From assembly GCF_028694895.1 (NCBI RefSeq), contig NZ_JAQVKA010000012.1:1-34797 (forward strand): a stretch of 34,797 bases of DNA. Reading direction: 5' to 3'. Below are positions 23,194 through 30,747 of the stretch, in pieces. This stretch comes from Sulfurimonas sp. GTDB taxonomy: Bacteria > Campylobacterota > Campylobacteria > Campylobacterales > Sulfurimonadaceae. The notes under the pieces are model-generated. The model searched no databases and had not been told where the DNA came from. It saw nothing but the letters and a program-made list of their open reading frames with translations. Numbering within the stretch: the first letter of the stretch is position 1; every line of letters begins with the position of its first letter. The position numbers and the translations under genes are program-made.

Positions 23194-23224
23194 AGTATGT
23201 TTAAAATCATTAGTTGGAAAGATT

Positions 23225-24760
23225 ATGAAGATAGTTGAAGTAGAAAATATAGAATTAACATTTTTAAGTATGCAAGATTATGAAGAGTTAAAAGAGATGA
23301 TGCTTGTAGTTTACGAATCGATGCCAGAGTCGTATTGGAGTGAGAATCAGATTAAAACTTTGATAGATAAATTCTCAGAAGGGCAAGTAGTTATTAAAGT
23401 TGATGGCGAGGTAGCAGCTTGCGCGTTGTCAATCATTGTAAACTATGAAGAGTTCTCAGATAAACATACGTACAAGGAAGTAACAAGTAACTACACTTTC
23501 AACTCTCACTCAGACAGTGGAGATATGTTATACGGAATAGATGTTTTTGTAAAACCAAAGTTTAGAGGATTAAGGCTTGGAAGACGTTTATATGATTATA
23601 GAAAAGAGTTGTGTGAAAGATTAAATCTCAAAGGTATCGCCTTTGGAGGAAGAATACCAAACTATCATAAATACTCTCATGAACTATCTCCAAAAGAGTA
23701 CATAGAAAAAGTAAAAAGAAAAGAGATAAATGATCCAGTTTTAAATTTTCAGATTTCAAATGATTTTCATCCTTCTAAGATTATAAAAGGCTACCTTAAA
23801 GGGGATTCTGCATCTGGCGAGTTTGCTGTTTTGTTGGAATGGAAAAATATCTACTATGAAAAACCAAATAAAAAAGCAGCTACAAAGAAAAAAGTAGTCC
23901 GTCTTGGCCTGATTCAGTGGCAGATGCGACCATATAAAAACTTGGGCGAGTTACTTCAACAAGCAGAGTACTTTATAGATGCAGTCTCTGGATATCGATC
24001 GGATTTTGCACTATTTCCTGAATTCTTTAACGCTCCATTAATGGCAGAAAATAACCATCTCTCAGAGCCAGAAGCTATTAGAAAACTAGCAGAACATACA
24101 AAGAGCATAGTTGAGAAGTTTTCTGAGTACTCTATCTCATACAACATCAATATTATCACAGGAAGTATGCCAGAACTCAAAGATGGGAATCTTTACAATG
24201 TTGGATATTTATGCAGACGAGATGGAACTATTGAGAGATATGAGAAGATACATGTTACCCCTGATGAGGTAAGAGTATGGGGCATGCAAGGTGGTAACAA
24301 AATAGAAACATTCGATACTGACTGTGGCAAGATAGGGATACTTATATGTTATGACGCCGAGTTTCCAGAACTAAGTAGGTTACTAGCTGATGAGGGGATG
24401 GATATACTCTTTGTTCCTTTTTTAACAGATACTCAAAATGGTTATTCAAGAGTTAGACACTGCTCACAAGCCAGAGCTATTGAAAATGAGTGTTATGTGG
24501 CAATAGCTGGAAGCGTTGGCAACTTGCCAAATGTTCACAATATGGATATGCAATTTGCTCAGTCAGTGGTATTTACCCCATGTGATTTTGCATTCCCAGC
24601 AAATGGAATCAAAGCCGAAGCGACAGCAAATAGCGAAATGACACTTATAGCAGATGTAGATATAGACTTACTACGAGAGTTAAACCAATTTGGAAGTGTA
24701 AAAAACTTAAGAGATAGAAGAAAAGATTTGTTTGATTTAAAGAAAAAAACTCTTATTTAA
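23225..24760 (+). CDS. GNAT acetyltransferase / carbon-nitrogen hydrolase fusion
   Basis: The 511-residue protein joins two enzymes. Residues ~1-205 are a GNAT domain with the acetyl-CoA loop RGLRLGRRLYD (114-124). Residues ~222-500 are a nitrilase-superfamily domain with the complete triad E266 (FPEFF), K341 (EKIHVTPDE) and C375 (LICYDAEFPE). Fusions of this type are known, but their substrates are generally unassigned; the hydrolase half probably cleaves an amide. ATG 23225 with GGAAAG upstream is preferred over TTG 23180, which would put 15 non-conserved residues in front and precedes the -10 box. It is a single gene. Confidence 0.9.
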   Translation: MKIVEVENIELTFLSMQDYEELKEMMLVVYESMPESYWSENQIKTLIDKFSEGQVVIKVDGEVAACALSIIVNYEEFSDKHTYKEVTSNYTFNSHSDSGDMLYGIDVFVKPKFRGLRLGRRLYDYRKELCERLNLKGIAFGGRIPNYHKYSHELSPKEYIEKVKRKEINDPVLNFQISNDFHPSKIIKGYLKGDSASGEFAVLLEWKNIYYEKPNKKAATKKKVVRLGLIQWQMRPYKNLGELLQQAEYFIDAVSGYRSDFALFPEFFNAPLMAENNHLSEPEAIRKLAEHTKSIVEKFSEYSISYNINIITGSMPELKDGNLYNVGYLCRRDGTIERYEKIHVTPDEVRVWGMQGGNKIETFDTDCGKIGILICYDAEFPELSRLLADEGMDILFVPFLTDTQNGYSRVRHCSQARAIENECYVAIAGSVGNLPNVHNMDMQFAQSVVFTPCDFAFPANGIKAEATANSEMTLIADVDIDLLRELNQFGSVKNLRDRRKDLFDLKKKTLI

Positions 24761-24881
24761 TTCGAAGAACTAGGCAGATATATTTAAATTCTATTGAAGT
24801 AGACTATAAAAAGGCACTATAGGGGCACTATATAAAAATAAGGTGGCTTTATTATCGTATTTTAGGAAGTTTTTAATGTGG

Positions 24882-24956
24882 TGGCTCCGAATACTGGATT
24901 CGAACCAGTGGCCAAGTGATTAACAGTCACCTACTCTACCGCTGAGCTAATTCGGA
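24882..24956 (-). tRNA. tRNA-Asn (anticodon GTT), second copy
   Basis: The minus strand is identical over all 75 bases to the tRNA-Asn at 3755-3829, with anticodon GTT and encoded CCA. It has its own strong promoter 18 bases upstream of the mature 5' end. It lies 56 bases beyond the radical SAM gene stop on the same strand. Confidence 0.97.
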
Positions 24957-24973
24957 ACATTTAATAGGTCGGA

Positions 24974-25002
24974 ATTATACTTCATGAGGCACTAAAAGTC
25001 AA
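24974..25002 (-). promoter_or_regulatory. tRNA-Asn promoter (TTGACT-N17-TATAAT)
   Basis: Minus-strand TTGACT (24997-25002) and TATAAT (24974-24979) are separated by exactly 17 bases, in the short gap behind the radical SAM gene. The predicted start lies about 10 bases before the mature tRNA. Confidence 0.8.
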
Positions 25003-25012
25003 GGTAATTGAG

Positions 25013-25945
25013 CTACTTTAGGCGTTTTCTTTTTTCGTTTTCATGAAGAATGAAAAATTCTAAACCGCCTATTTTTTTCGTGATAACAAGTTTTTTAGAA
25101 ATCAACTCTTTAAGGCGTAGCTTACTCTTTTCATCAAAGAGTAGGTCTATGTCCTCTAGAGTTAAAGGTCTTTTATCAAGCGTGTTTAAAATGTCTTCAT
25201 CACTATAGGGTGCGTTATTTGGCTCCGCATGAACTCTTGAAGCTATATGTATAGGAAGTGAACTATCAAACAGATGTGAAGCCTCATAAAGCTCTTTATA
25301 GCTAAGTCCAACAACTGGGTAAGCAGGCGGTCTATCAATAGTGCCTAAATCTATTCTAGTTGCTTTTACTTTTAGTAAAACTTCATTTAGTTTAGAGATC
25401 TCTTCTTTTGTATCATTTAATTCATGAACAAAGAGTATCTCTATAAAGAGTTTTCCTTTATAAACTTGTGAAAACTCTTCCACTCTTTGAACTATTTTGT
25501 CTATCTCTATATCTTTGTAAGGTCTATCTATTCGCTTAAAGACGCTTGGAGTGATAGCGTCAAGTGAGAGTTTTACTTGATCAAGCTTTAGAAGCAAAGA
25601 AAATACTTTGTCATCAACAAGTGTTGCGCTATTTGTTAAAATAAGTGTTTGAGTGGAGTTTTTTATCTTGTTAATTTCATCGATAAGTTCTTCTAGGTGT
25701 GGATAGAGTGTTGGTTCACCGTTTGCAGTTAACGTAATAACGTCTATCTTATCATGTAGATGAGTTTTTAGCTCATCAATGATAGTAGATACTTCAACTA
25801 CGTCTACTTGTTTATCTGTTGTGGCACTTGGAGCTAGTTCGCAGTAAAGACAGTCAAAATTGCACTGTTTTAGAGCAGGGGAGAGATCTATACCCAAAGA
25901 AGAACCAAATCTTCTTGAGTTTATAGGACCAAAGATTGTTTTCAC
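25013..25945 (-). CDS. Radical SAM protein
   Basis: The 310-residue protein has the radical SAM cluster motif CNFDCLYC (C28, C32, C35), which binds a 4Fe-4S cluster and S-adenosylmethionine. The early GPINSRRFGSSLGIDL and TANGEPTLYPH (SAM-binding GE motif) place it in the group annotated as wyosine-related radical SAM proteins, whose bacterial role is unclear. The C-terminal ~70 residues look like a winged-helix segment with basic residues. The GTG start follows the hemE stop with no gap (TAAGTG), so translation is coupled. The substrate is unknown. Confidence 0.88.
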   Translation of the reverse strand: MKTIFGPINSRRFGSSLGIDLSPALKQCNFDCLYCELAPSATTDKQVDVVEVSTIIDELKTHLHDKIDVITLTANGEPTLYPHLEELIDEINKIKNSTQTLILTNSATLVDDKVFSLLLKLDQVKLSLDAITPSVFKRIDRPYKDIEIDKIVQRVEEFSQVYKGKLFIEILFVHELNDTKEEISKLNEVLLKVKATRIDLGTIDRPPAYPVVGLSYKELYEASHLFDSSLPIHIASRVHAEPNNAPYSDEDILNTLDKRPLTLEDIDLLFDEKSKLRLKELISKKLVITKKIGGLEFFILHENEKRKRLK

Positions 25946-26977
25946 TTATTTTTTACTAACTCTATGACACTCTTTAATAAAGTGTTTTGCATTCTCTACT
26001 GGAACATCTGGAAGTATTCCATGACCAAGGTTGAAGATATGTCTTTTTCCGCCCATTACTTTTTGAATAGCCTCAACAGACTCAGTAGTTGCCTCTTTTG
26101 AGTAGAGTCTACATGGCTCCATATTTCCCTGAAGAACATATTTACTTCCAAGCTTCTCTTTTGCTAAGTCCATTGGTGTTGACCAATCAACTCCAAATAC
26201 TTCAAAATTTCCATACACTTTATCTAAAAATGCAGGTATTCCTTTTGGAAACATAATGATAGGAATATGAGGATATTTTGATTTTAGATACTCTGCAATT
26301 TCGACCATATATTTCCATGAAAATTCATCATATTTTGATGGCTCAATTGCTGCTGCCCATGAGTCAAAGATTTGAACTACATCTATGCCAGCTTCTATCT
26401 GTTTTTGCATATATAACTTTACAACTTCAGTCACTTTTGCAAGAATCTTATGAAGAAGCTCTGGATTTGAGTACATCATCTTTTTGCAGATATTGTATGT
26501 TTTTGTTCCCTCTCCCTCTATCATATACGTAGCAAGTGTCCATGGAGCTCCAGTAAAGCCTATTAGTGCCTTATCGTCTGCTAGTTTCTCTTTTATAAGC
26601 TTGATAGTGTCATAAACATAAGTCAGTTTTGAAGCTGCCTCATCACCGCCTATGAGTCTATCTAGGTCAGCTTCATCTTTTATAGGGTCATCAAACTTTG
26701 GTCCTTCTCCTGTAACAAACTTCAAGTCCATTCCCATCTCAAGAGGAATTACTAAGATATCACTAAAGAGTATCGCAGCATCAACTCCAACAATATCTAC
26801 TGGTTGAAGAGTTACTTCACAAGCCTTTTTAGGGTCATGGCAAAGATTTAGAAAGTTTCCAGCTTCAGCTCTAACTTTCATGTACTCTGGAAGATAACGG
26901 CCAGCTTGACGCATCATCCAAACAGGAGTGTATGGAGTCTCTTTACCAAAACATGCATCTACAAATATTTTACTCAT
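25946..26977 (-). CDS. hemE: Uroporphyrinogen decarboxylase
   Basis: The 343-residue enzyme removes four carboxyl groups from uroporphyrinogen III to give coproporphyrinogen III in haem synthesis. The N-terminal signature [10 protein letters not shown] (23-32) and the catalytic Asp in FSDIL (D73) are present, as is the later [12 protein letters not shown] region. Length is typical. AAGGA precedes the ATG. It sits between the UPF0114 gene (19 bases upstream) and the radical SAM gene (no gap) in the gyrA-flgR-asd run. Confidence 0.97.
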   Translation of the reverse strand: MSKIFVDACFGKETPYTPVWMMRQAGRYLPEYMKVRAEAGNFLNLCHDPKKACEVTLQPVDIVGVDAAILFSDILVIPLEMGMDLKFVTGEGPKFDDPIKDEADLDRLIGGDEAASKLTYVYDTIKLIKEKLADDKALIGFTGAPWTLATYMIEGEGTKTYNICKKMMYSNPELLHKILAKVTEVVKLYMQKQIEAGIDVVQIFDSWAAAIEPSKYDEFSWKYMVEIAEYLKSKYPHIPIIMFPKGIPAFLDKVYGNFEVFGVDWSTPMDLAKEKLGSKYVLQGNMEPCRLYSKEATTESVEAIQKVMGGKRHIFNLGHGILPDVPVENAKHFIKECHRVSKK

Positions 26978-26996
26978 TTTAATCCTTGATATTATT

Positions 26997-27515
26997 TTAG
27001 TGACTTTTTCCGACTTTACTTAAAAAATAAAGGCCAACCGAAACAGCTGTTATCGATAGAGCCAAATATAGCAAATCTAAGGCGCCGTTATATGTTGTAA
27101 GTCCTACCTTTTGGAAAAACCCAACAACTAAAACCATAACGATAACTTTAGATATTTTATCTTTTAATTGATCTAGCGAATGAACTGCTAATAGCTGATT
27201 TTCACATCCATCTTTATCTTTTGCTGGGTCTAAATCTGAAATGAAAAGTTCATAAAGACCAAAAGAGAAGATAATCATCACAACACCAATAAGATAAAGG
27301 TCCACTGCACCTATAATTCCGCCAACAACCTCTTCATGGAAGTGCTCAGGATGAGAGTTTGTTATATAGGTATTTATAACAAATTTTGCTGTTTCAAAAA
27401 CATCAAAGCTTGCAACTACAAAAAGTAAAATTGCGCCAATGAGTCCAAAAATTACAGCAAGAAGTATTATAAATCTTGAGTTCCACAATCCATTTTCAAA
27501 AATTCTCTCTAGCAC
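26997..27515 (-). CDS. UPF0114 (YqhA-like) membrane protein
   Basis: The 172-residue protein has four predicted helices (about 16-37, 66-86, 122-139 and 147-166) and the family's [14 protein letters not shown] stretch (85-98). The family occurs widely in bacteria and has no established function. The start is GTG with GAGGAAAA at good spacing inside the end of asd, whose stop is 3 bases away, so translation is probably coupled. Confidence 0.85.
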   Translation of the reverse strand: MLERIFENGLWNSRFIILLAVIFGLIGAILLFVVASFDVFETAKFVINTYITNSHPEHFHEEVVGGIIGAVDLYLIGVVMIIFSFGLYELFISDLDPAKDKDGCENQLLAVHSLDQLKDKISKVIVMVLVVGFFQKVGLTTYNGALDLLYLALSITAVSVGLYFLSKVGKSH

Positions 27516-27518
27516 TGG

Positions 27519-28553
27519 TTACTTTTCCTCTTCCATTTCAATCCATTTTTGAGCTATGCGAACAGCGTTTGTTGCAGCGCCAACTCTTAAGTTGTCAGCT
27601 ACTACAAACATATGGAGGATTGTTTTGTCAAAATTATCTACTCTAATGCGTCCTACAAAAGTTTCATTTTTCTCTAGCGCAATTGAAGGCATAGGATAGA
27701 TTGATTTTTCCGGGTTATCAAGAATAACGATATTTTCTGCTTTTTCTAAAATTGCTCTTGCTTTGTTCGCATCAACTTCACAAGCAAATTTTACACTTAT
27801 AGCTTCTGCATGTCCACGAAGAGTTGGAACTCTAACACATGTAGCACTTAGAGGAATCTCTCTATGCATGATTTTGGTAGTTTCATTTACCATCTTCATC
27901 TCTTCTTTTGTATAACCAGTGTCTAAAAATTTATCGATTTGAGGGATAACGTTTAAAGCAATTCTATGAGCAAAAGCTTTTACTTCTGCATCATCAAGTT
28001 TAAAAGCAAAGAATGATTGCATCTGTGCTACAAGCTCTTCCATAGCGCTCTTTCCAGCCCCAGAAGTTGCTTGATAAGTACTAACATCAATTCTTAGTAT
28101 TTTATATGCATCATCAAGAGGTTTTAAAGCTTGAACCATTTGAATAGTTGAGCAGTTTGGATTGGCAATAACTCCAGTTTTTTTCCATTTTGCGATATCT
28201 TGTGGATTTACTTCAGGTACAACAAGAGGAACGTTTTCATCCATTCTAAAGTGAGATGTATTATCGATTACTACAGCTCCAGCTTTAACAGCTGAGGCAG
28301 CAAACTGAGCACTCACGCTTCCACCAGCTGAGAAGAGTGCTATCTCGATATCTTCTTCTTCAAAAATAGTATCCGTTAGCTCTTTAATTACTACATCTTT
28401 TCCAGCATACGATACTTTTTTTCCAGCGCTTCTTGAACTTGCTAGTGGAATAAGCTTGTTGATTGGAAAATTCACCTCTTGTAAAATTGCTAATATCTCT
28501 TCTCCAACGGCTCCGTTTGCACCGACAACTGCTACATTATACTTTTTTGACAT
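27519..28553 (-). CDS. asd: Aspartate-semialdehyde dehydrogenase
   Basis: The 344-residue NADP enzyme reduces aspartyl phosphate to aspartate semialdehyde for lysine, threonine, methionine and diaminopimelate synthesis. It shows the nucleotide-binding GANGAVGEEIL (11-21), the catalytic Cys in NPNCSTIQMV (C134), and the acid-base His in LRGHAEA (H248). AAGGAA lies before the ATG. It follows flgR by 27 bases, the same order as in Campylobacter jejuni. Confidence 0.97.
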   Translation of the reverse strand: MSKKYNVAVVGANGAVGEEILAILQEVNFPINKLIPLASSRSAGKKVSYAGKDVVIKELTDTIFEEEDIEIALFSAGGSVSAQFAASAVKAGAVVIDNTSHFRMDENVPLVVPEVNPQDIAKWKKTGVIANPNCSTIQMVQALKPLDDAYKILRIDVSTYQATSGAGKSAMEELVAQMQSFFAFKLDDAEVKAFAHRIALNVIPQIDKFLDTGYTKEEMKMVNETTKIMHREIPLSATCVRVPTLRGHAEAISVKFACEVDANKARAILEKAENIVILDNPEKSIYPMPSIALEKNETFVGRIRVDNFDKTILHMFVVADNLRVGAATNAVRIAQKWIEMEEEK

Positions 28554-28580
28554 ATTTTGTTCCTTATAAATTTATACATT

Positions 28581-29735
28581 TTATTTACTAAAACCTCTTG
28601 AGCTTAAAAAGAGTCCCTCAGGAGCAATTTCATCTGTATCACTCAGTATTACAGCTCTCTCAACTACAGAGATTAACTCTCTAATATTTCCTGGCCAATT
28701 GTAAGCTAAGAGCTGTTTTTTTGACTCATCTGAAAAACTTTTTAATTCAAAACCATATTTTACACAATTTTGTTCTAAAACTTTTTGAGCAATCTCTAAA
28801 ATCTCCTCTTTTCTCTCAACAAGTGGTGCAATCAGTATAGGAATAGTGTTTAGACGGTAGTATAAATCTTCTCTAAAGTCACCATCTTTTATCTTTTGCT
28901 CCAAATCTGCATTTGTAGCAGCAACAACTCTTATGTCAATCTTTGTACTTTTTGAAGAGCCAAGACGTCTTACCTCTTTTTCTTGAAGTGCGCGAAGTAG
29001 CTTTGCTTGAACGCCATAAGGCATCTCAGCTATTTCATCTAAAAAAAGAGTCCCGCCATTTGCTAGTTCAAACTGTCCAGCTTTCGCTTCAGTTGCGTCT
29101 GTAAAAGCGCCTTTTTCAAATCCAAAGAGCTCACTCTCTATGAGGTTATCTGGGATTGCGGCCATATTTATTGCTATAAAAGGTTTCTTTGCTCTAGGGG
29201 AGTTCTCATGTATAAAAGATGCAAAAACTTCTTTACCAACACCACTTTGACCTAATAGCAAAATGCTTGCATCAGTTTTAGCAGCTTTTCTAGCAATATT
29301 TAGAGCTGATTCAAGTGCTTTTGAGGTTCCATAAAAACCATTATTGTTAACACTTTTTGGCTCTATACTTGTAACTTTTTTTACTTTTTGTATTTTATCT
29401 TCTCTTCTTATAGCAGATATCAAAGTATCTACATCAAAAGGTTTTAATAAAAAATCTTTAACTCCAAGATGAATAGACTCTATAGCTCTTTGAAGAGTTG
29501 CATTTCCAGTCATAATAATAACTTCAAACTTTCCCTCAAGTGCCTTTACAAACTCTATTCCATCCATTCCAGGCATGTTTATATCTGTAATGATAAGATG
29601 AAAAGTATCATCGATGCCCTTTAGTGCATCTTTTGCATTTTTAAATGTTTTGATTTCAAACTCTTTATAATCGCTCATCGCGATTTCAAGAGATTTTCTC
29701 ATATTGATATCATCTTCAACTATTGCAATTTTCAC
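28581..29735 (-). CDS. flgR: Sigma-54 flagellar response regulator FlgR, lacking a DNA-binding domain
   Basis: The 384-residue protein has a receiver (D51 in LIITDINMPGMDG, K98) and an AAA+ domain. The AAA+ domain carries Walker A GQSGVGKE (162-169), the sigma-54 contact loop GAFTDA (209-214; GAFTGA is the consensus) and Walker B LFLDE (230-234). It ends at WPGNIRELISVVERAVIL plus ~25 residues, with no Fis-type helix-turn-helix. Helicobacter pylori FlgR also lacks this domain and activates sigma-54 flagellar genes from solution. The N-terminus MKIAIVEDDINMRKSLE fits FlgR. Its kinase (FlgS) is not in the window. The start is GTG, with AAGGTG upstream. Confidence 0.88.
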   Translation of the reverse strand: MKIAIVEDDINMRKSLEIAMSDYKEFEIKTFKNAKDALKGIDDTFHLIITDINMPGMDGIEFVKALEGKFEVIIMTGNATLQRAIESIHLGVKDFLLKPFDVDTLISAIRREDKIQKVKKVTSIEPKSVNNNGFYGTSKALESALNIARKAAKTDASILLLGQSGVGKEVFASFIHENSPRAKKPFIAINMAAIPDNLIESELFGFEKGAFTDATEAKAGQFELANGGTLFLDEIAEMPYGVQAKLLRALQEKEVRRLGSSKSTKIDIRVVAATNADLEQKIKDGDFREDLYYRLNTIPILIAPLVERKEEILEIAQKVLEQNCVKYGFELKSFSDESKKQLLAYNWPGNIRELISVVERAVILSDTDEIAPEGLFLSSRGFSK

Positions 29736-29746
29736 TAAATTTCACC

Positions 29747-30157
29747 TTATCTTAAAGGGGTGATTTTAGCTAAAGTATCATTAATATCGACTTTGAAGCA
29801 AGTTGTTCTTAGTGTAAGCGTTGTGGTTGAGCTGTTTTGTAGATTTGTAGTTGTCTCTTTATGTTCAACATGAAGACCGAGTTTATGAATATAGTCTATA
29901 AATTCAGTAGAGTTTTGAGAGATTATTTTTTTTAAGTCATCTTGAGAATTAGTATATAAAAAAAGTTCTGAGTAAGGGTTGCCGTTACACTTTTTCATAC
30001 TCTTTGAAACAAGAAGTGTTTCATTATATAGGGTGGCATCTTTGACTATGTATCTGTAGGAGATAAGATACTCGCTCGCACTAAGTGAGAGAGAGTATAG
30101 AACTATTATCGAGCAAAGTCTGAGTGTGAAATTACAATCTCCATCTCTACTTCGCAT
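29747..30157 (-). CDS. Small exported protein in the flgQ position
   Basis: The 136-residue product has a short polar start and a hydrophobic segment (about 13-27, LCSIIVLYSLSLSAS) that looks like a signal peptide, then a hydrophilic domain with Cys at about 57 and 119. It starts at ATG 30157, with GAGGG close by, 52 bases inside the flgP-like gene; no other ATG, GTG or TTG fits before the signal segment. In Campylobacter jejuni the gene between flgP and flgR is flgQ, needed for motility. Homology to FlgQ is suggested only by position, not by sequence I can recognise. Confidence 0.65.
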   Translation of the reverse strand: MRSRDGDCNFTLRLCSIIVLYSLSLSASEYLISYRYIVKDATLYNETLLVSKSMKKCNGNPYSELFLYTNSQDDLKKIISQNSTEFIDYIHKLGLHVEHKETTTNLQNSSTTTLTLRTTCFKVDINDTLAKITPLR

Positions 30158-30702
30158 AAGCCCTCTTTAAAAGTTGTTTCAACAATGTCTGCATTTCTAA
30201 CTATTGCTTGAATGTATGTACGGATTGTTGATTTTTGAACCATCATATTTTTGATAGTATCTTGTCCATCAACACGAACGCCTTTTATTTTTTCAGCAAT
30301 TGATCTATATGCATCAGCAATAGCAGCTCTTTTAGCAAGTGCATAAGCTTGAGCAGGAGAAGATGTATTCATAGGTGCAACACCTTGACCAATAACTGAG
30401 ATGTGCATAGATTTGTTTTGTTTTAAAATCTCCTCTTGTGCTGCCATAGTAGCTAACTCTTCTTCTCTTTGAGCTTTAACTTGAGCGAGTTTATCCATTG
30501 TTCTTTGGCTCTCTTCTCTTGCTTGAGTAGCTTGGATTGTTGCAACAGCCGCTTCTTCTTTAGCCTTTGTAGCTTCTGCACGAACTGCTGCTAATTCAGC
30601 ATTTGTTTGCTCTACAACAGTAGTATCAACTACGAGAACTTTATCAGCTCCAAAAAGTGATGAAACACTTAAAAGCATCGCAAGTAGTATAGAATATCTC
30701 AT
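30106..30702 (-). CDS. flgP: FlgP-like protein with LPP20 domain and N-terminal coiled coil
   Basis: ATG 30702 is chosen because AGGGA lies 7-8 bases before it and the product then begins with a clean signal peptide (MRYSILLAMLLSVSSLFGA). The earlier in-frame start adds 14 basic residues. The 198-residue protein has a Glu/Ala/Gln-rich coiled coil (about 31-96) and a C-terminal LPP20-type domain (about 98-192, SPAQAYALAKRAAIADAYRS to EVEMEIVIS). Campylobacter FlgP has this domain and forms the flagellar basal disk; its gene also lies between gyrA and flgR. Unlike that lipoprotein, no lipobox Cys is present here. The assignment rests on domain plus synteny. Confidence 0.78.
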   Translation of the reverse strand: MRYSILLAMLLSVSSLFGADKVLVVDTTVVEQTNAELAAVRAEATKAKEEAAVATIQATQAREESQRTMDKLAQVKAQREEELATMAAQEEILKQNKSMHISVIGQGVAPMNTSSPAQAYALAKRAAIADAYRSIAEKIKGVRVDGQDTIKNMMVQKSTIRTYIQAIVRNADIVETTFKEGLCEVEMEIVISHSDFAR

Positions 30703-30747
30703 TGTTTGTCCCTTGGTGTGGTTTAATAATCTCTTCTTAAGCATCTA

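Noticed and set aside
23180-23224. TTG start 15 codons before the GNAT-nitrilase ATG
   Set aside because: The -10 TATAAT at 23188-23193 lies downstream of this TTG, and the added residues are not GNAT-like.
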